From Pararge aegeria (taxonomy: Eukaryota; Arthropoda; Insecta; Lepidoptera; Nymphalidae): a stretch of 64,000 nt of DNA. The notes below the pieces were generated by a model. That model was not told the DNA's origin and searched no databases. It saw only the letters and a program-made list of their open reading frames with translations. Position 1 is the first letter of the stretch; each line of letters begins with the position of its first letter. Made by a program: the position numbers and the translations under genes. Location of the stretch: positions 5,146,001-5,210,000 of the forward strand of contig NC_053182.1 in the NCBI RefSeq assembly GCF_905163445.1. The letters are read 5' to 3'. Of this stretch, positions 33,611-43,784 are shown one piece after another.

Positions 33611-36060
33611 GCTCATTGAAAATTAGGTCCATTAGACTTGCATGTTACAGTGTTTCTATACTCACAGTCGGCTGCGATTTTGAGCGTATAAAATTCATAC
33701 TAGGGGTTTTCTTTAATTGTTTCATTAGCAAAATTGTTATAGTTAAAATAGAAAGCCGTTTACTTTGCGTGTTGCGGTAGTTTTGGAAGAAATAAGACAT
33801 AATGCATTTCTTGCAATAAAATGATTGAGAATTTAGAATCTTTTCTATATAGGTTTTTTTTTATTTTCCTATCTTAATTAAAAAGAGTCCCATGATAGAA
33901 TAAGGTTTATTTTTATACAATCTTAACATAAGTGTACCTCCTATTTGAAATAAAAGCTTATTTTACGTTTCCTAAAGAGTATAAGCGATATGATTTTGTA
34001 AATATAGACAGTTAAGGAGATATTATGCGTTAAGTGATTCCTCATTTAGTTAAAATTGCAATTTAGTATATAATAAACTTTAAAGAGGACCTTAAATTTC
34101 AATACAGTTTTTGGCATTCTATCTTTAGGGTAACTGTCCAAAAACAGTCAATTAATATTTAAGATGGCCTTCACAGTTTATTGACTATTTAGTATTCGAC
34201 CGTAAGTGTCCAAAGCCTCGTGCAAACTCAGGCGGCCGCAATTCAAGAATTTTATAAATATAGGCATTGTATACCCTTTAAAGGGTATTTTAATTCTTGT
34301 ACGCGACTGTCCTAGTAGTGAGCACCAACTTTGGTCATATGTTCAATTGTTCACTATTGCAAATAAGCTATTTATTGACTATCTCTTCGTTGGATGAGAT
34401 TGAATGTTGTAATAACGTTGCCTCGAATATGAATATTGTTAATGAATTAAGTACAGTATTATTATTAAAGATGTTGTTGATGCTGTTTCTATGTGTTATA
34501 AATGTATGGTTTAGACATAACATTAAATGGTCTACATGTTTCATAACTTCTTTGCATCTTTAGGATAACTTTTGAGGTGTCAACGTTTGTGTAACAATCT
34601 AATAAACTTTTTTAATATTCTGCGACTACAAGTTGGATTGAAGATTGTTTTTATGACAACAATCCATAATCGGCCTGCGTTATATAATATCGAATTTAAG
34701 CGATGTAATTACAAAAAAAAAATTAGTTATGCATTTTTGAGCATAATATTGGCTCTAGTTTTACATGCTTAGAATCGAACTGCATACCTTGTTTTTTTTA
34801 CGCAGTCCGATTATCTTATGTAATAGATTAATTAATTGTTCTACAAGTAGAAAGAGTAATCGAATAAATTTTAGAAAAAAATCTATATTGAGAATCATAA
34901 AATCACCTGTATGTACATTTATGGTCAATAGGTCACGGATTACTATAACAGAGAGAAGATCAATCTCCTAGATATTTTTAAAATTAGAATTAACATACAC
35001 GTTTACAAGCATACACTTACATCTAACAATTTTATGTCACGTCATTAGAATAGGCATTATTACCGAAAACTATAGGCAGAGGGCGCTATGTGTTGTTATA
35101 CTTGTCAGTTGTCATCAGTCTTGGCTTATGGGTCTGGCTGTCACTTAGTACGCATTAAAACTAGAAAAACGTAATATGTGTGAATTGCTCGGTATAATTT
35201 TAGTTTTTTTTAAGCTAAAATGTTTTGAAAGGCCTTAAAGGACTTGAATCCATGGCCGTAAAATAAATTAAAAAAAAAAACGTAATATGTGTAAATTGCT
35301 CGGTATATTTTATATGAAAACTATATACGTTACAAGAAATGGTAATCATGGATCGGTTATGGTTATATTGTTTAGTGGTACCGCGTTATCAAATTACCTT
35401 GTATAGTGATGAAAGTGTTGTTTGAAGTTGATGAATTAAATTTGTCTTTTTGAAGTGTTTAAGTCTTCAGATACTTATATTTTGAGCAAAAAATTTATGT
35501 ACTGATAGAGTCATTTAAATGTCCCAAAAAGCTGAACCGTACTAGGGAGATCTGTGTGTTGTTTAAAAATAACTTACACATTAAGTAAAAATATTATAAC
35601 AATAAAATTTTCTAATTTATGCACTGTATATATAACTGGATGTTGGAAAACAATATTATTTTTTTTTTTTTTTTTTATATTGAATATCTTTCCAGTCGCT
35701 TTCCGGTCGATAAAAATATTTGTATTATAGCATTCCGTGACTACGCCAAACTATTTGATTAACGATTAACGATTAACGTCATAATAAATCTGACTTTGAG
35801 AGTTAGTCACATAAGAACTTATAGGACACATCTATGGAGTACTATAGATACATTTATTCCACGTAAGAGTTCGGACGTCATGTCGAAAACTGTTGATTAC
35901 GTTTCAATATTTTTTCTGTCGAATTCGTTGCTCGAAAGACATTGACCATTACTGAATTCACCAATCTCTCAATGACTACATTAATGGTGAACTCGACGTC
36001 GAGTTTTTTTTTTTTCGAAACTATGAAATCTCTTACTAGGCCTGTTATTTAGTATCGTTT
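33611..36060. other. Intergenic, no gene; one 32-bp direct repeat
   Basis: AT-rich DNA in which I recognise no gene. A direct repeat starting AAAAACGTAATATGTGT is present at 35165-35196 and 35276-35307 with one difference. The 80 bp between contain AAAGGCCTTAAAGGACTTGA and an A-run. Long T-runs occur at 35657-35675 and 36005-36014. Confidence 0.4.
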
Positions 36061-36470
36061 ATTTCTTCTTACCTGTCCTTATTATATAAATAAATTGTAA
36101 AAGAGTCTTTCCATCGTATTTAGTTCAAAGAAAAATTTAAACATAGAAAAATAAAAAGAAAGTTTGAAAGATGAAATTATTTTTTAAAACATATTTTCGA
36201 CTAAAAAGTAATAATTGTTCACATACTAATGCCCGTTTTCTCTAAACCTAGCCATGGCCTAAATCGATTGCCCAAACATTCAGACGATAGGATTAGAAAA
36301 AAAGCGTTTCACTAAGTCTTAGGTGATAACTATTGGTGAACGGCCGCTGTTTGCCTAGGAATCTCCTTAGAGTGGGCGTTATTTATTCAGGCATGGTTAT
36401 GTAATGCTTTGTCTTATGACTGCCTTGCTTGTCGTTATGTAATACGGGCATAAGACAGGTAAGAAGAAAT
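36061..36470. mobile_element. MITE-like element with 17-bp perfect terminal inverted repeats
   Basis: ATTTCTTCTTACCTGTC (36061-36077) and GACAGGTAAGAAGAAAT (36454-36470) are exact reverse complements bounding 410 bp. The interior contains family-D text (GTGATAACTATTGGTGAACG, GGAATCTCCTTAGAGTGGGC). No open frame was seen. Confidence 0.6.
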
Positions 36471-37282
36471 GTACTAATTACAAGCTTTTTTTCTGTAACT
36501 GTGCATACGCATATGAAAAGATACACAGTGTTTTGTACAAAGGCCAATTTACATCATCCTATCCCCACTCTATTGAATTCTTTAATGTAAACAGACGTAG
36601 AGCACTGTTCTGTAGACGTTGTCTGCGATCGCAAGATTCTATGGAATATTCTAAGAATGCTCACTTGCTTGTTGTAAACGGCTTTGCCTAGAGTCTCTTC
36701 AAAACGTTATGTTCTATCTCTGAGCATTTGTTCGGCTGAGCTAAACATTTGCTCAAGAGTTCTAGCTTTCTTGATCGCTGTTATTTTGGTGTAAATGCTG
36801 GAGACAATCTTTCATGATTAAGAAAGAATGCTCTGTTCTAGCTCTGGCTCTTTGTTCGTTTTGTGAAAATATACCTTAATACATTGTATTGCTTTTCATC
36901 TTATATTATTTTTCTGTACTGTGCCGTGCACACTAAAAATGTATTACTTCAATCAATCATTCATTCATATCTCAGCTACTCCATAGAAAAGTGTACGTCT
37001 TTCTAATTACGATGACGCTATTAAAGTACATAAGCTTGTAGGCGATATTAATCTTGTCGTGTAAATATTGTAAATATTTTAAACACTGTGTTCACACTGT
37101 CTGCCTATTTCACATGATGATTGACTATTTTAGAATGTGTGTAGAATAGTTGTGAGAATGAGATGACATTGTCAGCTCGGTATAATAATTGTATTGTTAA
37201 GTGTGGCTATATTATGTGATCGATGCCGTAAGAACAAGTAAAATTTTATTTCTTTTAATACAATCTTGTTTTATTATTCACT
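36471..37282. other. Intergenic, nothing recognised
   Basis: No coding exon or repeat family could be identified in this AT-rich segment. Confidence 0.4.
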
Positions 37283-37482
37283 ACTAGCTGTTGATAGTGT
37301 TTTTTGGTTTTTCATAAATCCTATGGGAATCGTTTGTTTTCCAGGAACAAAAAGTAGCCTATGTTGATCTCCGACCTTCCAACTAACTCTATGCAAAACA
37401 AAAATTATGGTTGCTTAATCAGGGCGTTAAGCAAGAACAAACAAACGAACACAGTTTCGTATCTATAATATTAGTAAGGATT
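37283..37482 (+). repeat. LINE 3' tail remnant
   Basis: It starts ACTAGCTGTTGATAGTG, passes GGAACAAAAAGTAGCCTATG and ends GTTTCGTATCTATAATATTAGTAAGGA. This layout is typical of RTE/CR1-like 3' ends in Lepidoptera. Confidence 0.55.
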
Positions 37483-37544
37483 CCCCTGTGATGTTCACGC
37501 ATAACTGGTTGGTTGACTAATTTTTTTTTTTCACTTAAGTTAAT

Positions 37545-37665
37545 CTTACATACTGCAATCTGACCATGGTGTTATAGTAATGCAGTCTAACGGTTTCTAC
37601 GCAGCATCGTATAGGAACGGTGAGTCGCTTGGAGGCACGTCGTTAGGAAACTAGACACGGCCTAA
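37545..37665 (-). mobile_element. SINE family B fragment, minus strand
   Basis: The plus strand reads ATACTGCAATCTGACCATGG, AACGGTTTCTACGCAGCATC, GGAGGCACGTCGTTAGGAAA and CTAGACACGGCC, a diverged complement of the family-B 3' half. Confidence 0.5.
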
Positions 37666-37689
37666 GCGTGCGATAATAAATTCTTATTA

Positions 37690-37990
37690 AGCTATGGCTG
37701 AGCAGTGATAGCCCAGTGCGTAGGACTTCGACTACAATTTCAGGGTACCGAGTTCGAATACCTCTAACTTTTCGCGTTATAAGCAATTTAAATATTACTA
37801 GCTTCAACGGTGAAAGAAAACATCGTCAGGAAACCCTAATGCCTAAGAGATTTGGAATCCACCAATCAAATTGAACTCTCTTGCTCTATGTGTAGGTAAT
37901 TGACGTGCATATCAGTCCATGTTTTTGTGTGTGTGCTGTGTTTAAAAACATGTAATATGCATGTTGTTAGTGCTCTTAATAAATAAATAA
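37690..37990 (+). mobile_element. Repeat family C with tRNA-like head
   Basis: The head has TGATAGCCCAGTGCGTAGGA (box-A-like) and GGTACCGAGTTCGAATACCT (B-box-like). Then come CTTCAACGGTGAAAGAAAAC and GAAACCCTAATGCCTAAGAG. The tail ends in AATAAATAAATAAATA. This copy shows that family C is a tRNA-headed SINE. Confidence 0.65.
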
Positions 37991-37994
37991 ATAA

Positions 37995-38190
37995 ACATTA
38001 TGGATAACTCTCAGGCGTGTAGGTTTCCTCACGATGTTTCCCTTCACCGTTTAAAGCAAGTGATATTAAAATTGTTTTAAGTTAAAAACGCACATAACTC
38101 TGAAAAGTCAGTGGTACGTGCCGGGGCTCGAACTCGGTCTTCACGAAAGGAAATCCGAAGCCTTACCCAATAGGCTATCACTGCTTGACA
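37995..38190 (-). mobile_element. Repeat family C, minus-strand copy
   Basis: It reads CTCTCAGGCGTGTAGGTTTC, CTCACGATGTTTCCCTTCAC, GGGGCTCGAACTCGGTCTTC and CCTTACCCAATAGGCTATCA, the exact complement order of the copy at 37690. The two copies face each other tail to tail. Confidence 0.7.
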
Positions 38191-39019
38191 TGATGACATA
38201 CCGCATCAAAAATAAAACAAGTGTTGCATTGTTATAATAATGATAATTATAAAGCAGGAAATAGTTACTTTTATAGGGAATATTTTGGCGATTGTTAAGT
38301 AACTGGTAATACTAAGTAATGATTTTCCATCATCCATCAAGCGTTTTTTTGCATTTCTTCGCATTCTCTGCCATTTCCGTACAAACGTCGAGTTTCTTCC
38401 ATGAGTCGCATTCCTGAAATTTACGAAAGCAATTTCATTTTCCTAAAAAAAATATAGACAATTAGGTAGTTAAGCATTCGGTTTTAACTATTGTTTCCGT
38501 AATTTTTTCTTTAAGAAAGATATAGAAGATTTTATGCGTACTTATAAAAATTTTACTTTTAAATCTAACACAAATATTTGAAGTAAGTTCGGCTGAACCG
38601 TCACGCTCTGAGGTAAAAGGCTCGACCGGATAAACTCGGGACCGCCGAGTGTACCCGCGCAAGAAAAATACAGTCGGCTACTCTTCGTTGTTGTGTTATT
38701 GCGTTAAGTATATTAAATTCATAATTATAATTGTCTTTGTTGATTTAATAGTTATTATTGGTACGTTATAATAATTATTATAAAAATTATTTGGTTTACA
38801 TTGTTAGGTTAGTGTGTAGCCCAACCATATACAACGTGTAACTGAAAACCGAAATATTGGTTTTATCATAGGTTTTAGAGGTACATTATTTACTGTCTCT
38901 GTGACTTATTTGTGAAACCGAAACGTTAATAGTTTTTGTGTAAAGCCCTTTCATATTTTTTACTGAAAATAAGGAATCTGATTCAGCCTGTAAAATTCAA
39001 ATGAAGTGACTCCTACCAC
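38191..39019. other. Intergenic, nothing recognised
   Basis: No coding exon was identified. A GC-richer patch at 38590-38680 (GGCTCGACCGGATAAACTCG, GGACCGCCGAGTGTACCCGC) stands out from the AT-rich surroundings but is not explained. Confidence 0.35.
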
Positions 39020-39025
39020 TTTATT
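39020..39025 (-). terminator. Candidate poly(A) signal of the OBP-like gene
   Basis: Plus-strand TTTATT reads AATAAA on the minus strand about 340 bases after the stop codon at 39362. It is the first canonical hexamer I found in that direction. Confidence 0.4.
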
Positions 39026-39361
39026 AGGTACGCGTCACGTAGCGCAGGTACATATTACGCGAGTTTGTCTTTTATCTTCAATTGGGGTTGTCATAAGTGA
39101 ACACTTAAAATGTTTTGAATTATTTTGTATGGAAAAATATAATATATGTTTCTCTTGATTTAATATTTTTACAAGCTTATATACAGCTATAAGGTTTAAA
39201 TATACTTGTGTACCCTTCAATTCAAGAGTATTTCGTAATTTGGTTAAACGTTGTATGTTTCGAAAATGTCTCTCTGTACCATATTTGTACCCTATCCTAA
39301 CAAACTTGTACTATTGTACCCTTTCTCGCTTATGTGTCTATATAGGTACCTTGAGTATGAG

Positions 39362-40961
39362 TTATGAAATAAAGATTACCAGATAGGCGTTTATGTAATT
39401 GCAGATGTAAAATTTAACCGCAGGGCAGGAGTCCTCTGGAGGGTATGACTGGTATTTGTCATCCAGGCATTCGCGTCTTGCTCGTTCGATCAGGGACTTT
39501 TCTTTGGGGTAGTCTTTCTCCAGAGTATCATAGAACTTCTTAGCGCCGTCTTCGTCTATCGTATCGCCTTGCATCACTCCTGATTTCTTAAGAATGCATT
39601 GAAAATCTTCGCACTGCAAGGATTAAAGTTGTCTTGAAAGAAGGATTTTCCTTAAATTCCCACCAACCTAAGTCATTTACTTATGACATATGTTGATGGG
39701 TATTTATATAAAATCCTCAGACCATTAATGTTAGAGGGTTTCAGAGCATAGATTCGCCACTTTGCAGCTTTGCTCCAATGCGGGATGGCCGGTTTCTCTG
39801 GGCTGGAGAATTTGCGCTACCGAATTATCTATCTTACATTTTTTACCTGTACGGGAATAGAGATACTAACTGACAGATAAATCGCATTTAAGTTACCTGT
39901 TTTTTCCTGTATGGTGTAAAGGTATAGAGGTTATATTATTATTATTTTTTTTAAATCTTTTTTAAGGGCTTTTACAGAACAGCCGCATGTCAGTCCTATT
40001 GTAACCTAATAAACATTAACCTATATATTATTAACAAATAATCTAAAAAAGTTGCACGCCGCGATAGAGTAATAGGTTCTCGCTTAATATGTGGTTGTGA
40101 AACACGCCAACGTGCAACTGGTTTAGATTTTAAGAGGCAATTAACTGGTTCCTAACACGTCATAACGAGCACATTCATGTTATCTTTGAACTTAAAGTTT
40201 GGTATTATATAAATACCCATACATTTTTGTCGGTGATATTTTGTATATATAGTGTAGTAGCGCATCTACTGCCTAATATAAACGAATGCGAACTACTGCT
40301 TAAAATTATGTACATATTAAGTTGACAATCGCTCGTAAAATAATAAGACGTGATCCAAAAATTACAAACCATCCATTCTTCTGAGTCTTCTTTAAGGCAC
40401 TCTTCGTAGTCTTTATTTATGTTCTCGAAGCTTTCAAAGTTCTCGCAGCACATTTTTTCAATACCCTGCACAGGACAGTATTTAAACTATACTTTCATTG
40501 GCCATTCAAAAGTAGTTTATTAATTTTAGCTTCTTTGTTTCAACGCGATACGTAAGATAAGTCTATAAAGATGTGAAATGCCTGTGCGGCTTCCATTTTC
40601 TTTTAAAATCAGAGTTAGTATTTAGGCATCGTCTAGGTAAGGGCACTCCGCCTTAGGCTGCATCAATATTTACGATCAGGTATGATAGAAGGCAATCATT
40701 CCAAATATAAGTACAAAAACCAAGTAAGTTTCATATTATATTTAGGTAACTTACCTCAGGGTTAAAGAGTTCCAAGCATGACATCATAGCGTCTTCATCT
40801 CCTGCATATACCTAAATAAACACAAAGGAGTTTTTTTAAGGTACTTAACTGAAATCTGAAATATCTTAAGGTTTGTCGACCTCCATTGGTAAACCTAGGT
40901 AGAAACTTACGCTTGATATGACAATAAAAAGAAGTCCACTCAAGAAACTCATTGCAACCAT
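39362..40961 (-). CDS. Secreted odorant-binding-protein-like protein (PBP/GOBP superfamily), complete, 4 exons, 151 aa
   Basis: Insect odorant-binding proteins are small secreted helical carriers of hydrophobic ligands. Exons on the minus strand are 40961-40911, 40811-40755, 40465-40370 and 39613-39362. All are phase 0 with GT/AG borders (the third donor is the weaker GTTTGT), and they sum to 456 nt. Residues 1-19 (MVAMSFLSGLLFIVISS and on) form a signal peptide. Cysteines are at 29, 42, 43, 59, 69, 74, 117, 131 and 139. The stretch CILKKSGVMQGDTIDEDGAK is typical of the family. The spacing departs from the classic six-cysteine pattern: a C42-C43 doublet, C69-x4-C74 where x3 is usual, and C131-x7-C139 where x8 is usual. 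This places it among atypical, Plus-C-like members. Its ligand is unknown and expression outside antennae is quite possible. The last few hydrophobic residues (YINAYLVIFIS) are unusual, so the 3' end could differ. Confidence 0.8.
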
Positions 40962-41010
40962 ATTTATTTTATGAAACTCGTCACAATGCCGTGTAAAAAA
41001 TGCAACTTGC

Positions 41011-41018
41011 TATTTATA
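41011..41018 (-). promoter_or_regulatory. TATA box of the OBP-like gene
   Basis: Plus-strand TATTTATA reads TATAAATA on the minus strand, 50 bases upstream of the ATG at 40961. That spacing leaves room for a short 5' UTR starting about 25-30 bases downstream. It is a prediction only. Confidence 0.5.
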
Positions 41019-41283
41019 TGAGAGAGCACAAAAGGGCAGTTTTCTGATCTGTCGCTACGATAATGGTTTCATTATACGTTTCGCAAATTATACTATTTAT
41101 TTGCACTTCAACAGTATAGTATTTAATTTTGTGGCCTTCAGGTGGCGAGTTATGATTAGGTACACTCAATGGGCATGATTTTCGGCTATTTTGATATCGC
41201 TAATAATGGTCATCACAATGCTGACCGTGAATGTGATCCGCGACCATTGTGGCATTGACTAACTCACTACCTAGGTAAAATTG

Positions 41284-41530
41284 TCTACTAAATATACTAC
41301 GAAAATACACACATCGCCATCTAGCCCCAAAGTTAGCTTGTGTTATGGTTGCTAAGATGACTGATGAATATTTTTATGAATAATATACATAAAAACTTGT
41401 AATATACAGATAAACACACAGACACTGGAAAACATTCATGTTCATCGCACAAACATTTTCCAGCTGTGGGAATCGTATCCACAGCTTTGGGCTCAGAAAG
41501 TAGGGTAGCTGCCCACGGTGCCAATCGACC
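41284..41530 (-). mobile_element. SINE family A, full copy
   Basis: The plus strand has ACACATCGCCATCTAGCCCC, GATGACTGATGAATATTTTT, TTCATGTTCATCGCACAAAC, GCTGTGGGAATCGTATCCAC and GCCCACGGTGCCAATCGACC. These are the complement of every family-A segment. Confidence 0.8.
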
Positions 41531-41640
41531 GTTGAAGATGAAAACTTTATAAGACAACGTCTGAATAAAGAACGTCAAATCTAAGGAGATTTCTAGGCAC
41601 ACATCAACCGTCTACCAATAGTTATCACGTAAGTGTTAAT
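41523..41640 (-). repeat. Repeat family D copy between two SINE A copies
   Basis: The plus strand reads CTGAATAAAGAACGTCAAAT, CTAAGGAGATTTCTAGGCAC and CCAATAGTTATCACGTAAGT, the complement of family D. It is bounded on both sides by family-A sequence in the same orientation, the right copy being truncated. Confidence 0.55.
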
Positions 41641-41772
41641 ATACAGATAAACACCCAACACTAAAAACATTCATGTTCATCGCAGAATTTATTTTCAGTT
41701 ATGGGAATCGAACCCACGGCCGTGGACTTAGAAAATCGGGTCGCTGCCAACCGCGCCAATCAGCCGTCGAAT
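41640..41772 (-). mobile_element. SINE family A, truncated copy
   Basis: It contains CAGATAAACACCCAACACTA, TTATGGGAATCGAACCCACG (complement of the B box) and CCAACCGCGCCAATCAGCCG (complement of the head). The 3' half of the SINE is absent. Confidence 0.75.
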
Positions 41773-41799
41773 GTCGTTGCAGGGATAATTCACACCGTA

Positions 41800-42010
41800 A
41801 TTTGTTTACGAACGAAACGGGTCCACTGCTGTACTGGTATTTTGTAGGGATTTCCAAAACCCTTGCTCATGGGCCCCTTGTTTCCAGCTCCCAGCGAATC
41901 GTTTGATGTCGTCTGTCTACCTCGTTGAGGGCCGACAAACGCTGCGTATACCGGTGCGGGGCCACCATTCTCGCTGAACTATGTCAATCTAGTTCTACTG
42001 ATACCTTGAT
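41800..42010 (-). mobile_element. RTE-like LINE polyprotein end, degenerate
   Basis: On the minus strand the text encodes PRTGIRSVCRPSTR, then after a stop TDDIKRFAGSWKQ. This is the near-terminal motif of RTE-type insect polyproteins. In-frame stops make it a dead fragment. Related pieces are at 51830-52070 and 63185-63260. Confidence 0.65.
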
Positions 42011-42508
42011 TGATCACGCAGTGATACTCCCAGCATAGCTCTTTCCATCGCGCTAATAATATCCTGTTGTATTTTCGGGTTTTATTGTTTAAATTAGAAA
42101 ATGGTATCAGATGAACTCCTTGATCGGTTAGTTAGCGGTTTCTTTGTCTGTGCGATTACTGGGTTTATTGACCGCTTGTGTTTGATCTATCACCTTGGCG
42201 AATAGTGGCGCGTGTACCTACCATTGCTACAAGAGAAAGAGCGGTTGATATAGCGTTTCCATATACCTTCTTCTTTATTATTATATTATTATTAAATTAT
42301 TTATTGGACTCAAACAAAGAAACACAATAGATTAAATAATAAAAAAAAAACTAGTTTAGTTGAGCAAAGGCGGTCTTATCACTAATCTTTCGTATCCTTT
42401 TGTCTAGAAACCTTTTACAGTAGCACTTCTTACCGAGTTGCGCGCGCGCATCGGGCCGCGACGGACGTTGACAGAAGCGTCGCGCGTAGCGCGGAGGTGT
42501 TTTCGAAA

Positions 42509-43105
42509 ATGACGAATACGTTAAAGTGCAACAATTGTAATATAGTTATCGATGAGCTATTAGCTTATATCCAAAATAAAATATCCATCGCGGATGAAAT
42601 TAGTTTGGTGCGAATATGTGAGTCAGCTTTCTCGTCCGAACAAATTTTAAAATCGAACAACCTTCTTCGGGAGTCGTTACCGTCTGACTTGTGTAAGACA
42701 GCACGTAAAGGCAAAGGCAAAGAGGGACGCCTATTGAATGACATTATAGGCTTGTTTAAAGTGACCGATCCAGATGTCATGCCTATATTCGTAGCTAGGG
42801 ATTTGGAGAAGCTACCACCTATAACGTTTGATCACCTAGACGTCTCCAAGCTCCTTAAGGATATGATGTTGTTGCAGGCGGAGATTCAAAACATAAAATC
42901 TTCGTATGTGACAGTTGAACAGCTTGAAGAAGTAAAAAAGGAGTGTCAATTCGGAAAGTCTTTGTCGCCGCCTTTCTCAGCCGTAAAAGTTAACATGAAA
43001 AGAGGAGCCTACCGTGATAGTGGACCGATAGGATTATCTCAATTAGACGATACCATAGTTGTGACTAATTTTAGAACATTCAAATTGCCAGCAATCTTCC
43101 CCTAG
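42509..43105 (+). CDS. LINE ORF1, N-terminal part (frame-broken)
   Basis: This is the nucleic-acid-binding protein of the LINE above, first half, about 198 codons from the ATG at 42509. It begins with a Cys-rich motif (CNNCN) and contains KGKGKEGRLLNDIIGLFK, PIFVARDLEKLPPITFDHLD and a Leu-rich helix (LLKDMMLLQAEIQNIK) that may be a coiled coil. Its last 20 or so codons (after 43065) probably lie in the wrong frame, because the next frame is open from 43065 onward into the second half. A single one- or two-base indel between 43065 and 43105 would account for the split. Confidence 0.7.
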   Translation: MTNTLKCNNCNIVIDELLAYIQNKISIADEISLVRICESAFSSEQILKSNNLLRESLPSDLCKTARKGKGKEGRLLNDIIGLFKVTDPDVMPIFVARDLEKLPPITFDHLDVSKLLKDMMLLQAEIQNIKSSYVTVEQLEEVKKECQFGKSLSPPFSAVKVNMKRGAYRDSGPIGLSQLDDTIVVTNFRTFKLPAIFP

Positions 43106-43130
43106 TGAATATAATCTGCAGTATAGAAAT

Positions 43131-43784
43131 ATGAATATAAATAACAAGGAGGGTAGTCCCGCGTTTTCAAGTAACGTATTTAAACAAAAAATCAATCGTT
43201 GCATCACGAGCGGTGGACGCGGCTCGGAGCCCGACGCCGCGGTGCGCGCGGGCGCCGGCGGCGGGGAGCAAGGTGCGTCATCGCACGTTATCACTAGCGA
43301 GCCGAGTGATCAGTCGACGGGGCCAATGCAAAAGCAAACTTATGCGGGCGTCGCGAAGGTCCATGACCCAAACGAAGGCTGGACGGTGGTGCAGAGGAAG
43401 TCGCAAAGATCTAAAAACCGGCTCATTGGTAATACAGGAAATTTTGTAGTAGAATGCGAAGAGAAATTTAGGGCGGCAGATAGGAAAATACCCTTATTCA
43501 TTACGAATGTACATAAAGACACGGTGGAATCGGATATAATTAATTATATCTCGAAGAAAACAAAGGAGAATGTCACTTTGGAAAAAATTTCTATTAAACG
43601 ACAGTGTGAACACCACGCATATAAGCTTTTGGTATCTCAAAGCAAACTCCCATTATATCTAGATGAGAATCTCTGGCCACAGGGAATAATTTTTCGTCGG
43701 TTTGTGCATTTCAAACATAAGCGTCTGAACGAAACGCCTGTTACAGAGGTCCCGCTGAATAATACACCTACTGTTAATGGATAA
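43131..43784 (+). CDS. LINE ORF1, C-terminal part (frame-broken)
   Basis: This is the second half of ORF1. The frame is open from 43065, with the first ATG at 43131. It holds a Gly/Ala/Arg-rich linker, then YAGVAKVHDPNEGWTVVQRK, KIPLFITNVHKDT, ISKKTKENVTLEKI, HAYKLLVSQSKL and LWPQGIIFRRFVHF. This beta-alpha-beta-like block is what insect LINE ORF1 proteins usually have near the C-terminus (RRM-like). The stop TAA overlaps the ORF2 start by 8 nt. Confidence 0.7.
   Translation: MNINNKEGSPAFSSNVFKQKINRCITSGGRGSEPDAAVRAGAGGGEQGASSHVITSEPSDQSTGPMQKQTYAGVAKVHDPNEGWTVVQRKSQRSKNRLIGNTGNFVVECEEKFRAADRKIPLFITNVHKDTVESDIINYISKKTKENVTLEKISIKRQCEHHAYKLLVSQSKLPLYLDENLWPQGIIFRRFVHFKHKRLNETPVTEVPLNNTPTVNG

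Noticed and set aside
34206..34971. Cluster of small plus-strand open frames
   Set aside because: They are short, AT-driven, overlapping and lack any recognisable motif or splice context.
43213..43449. Frame overlapping ORF1 in the LINE
   Set aside because: It is Arg/Ala-rich only because of the GC-rich stretch, and the ORF1 frame has recognisable domains.
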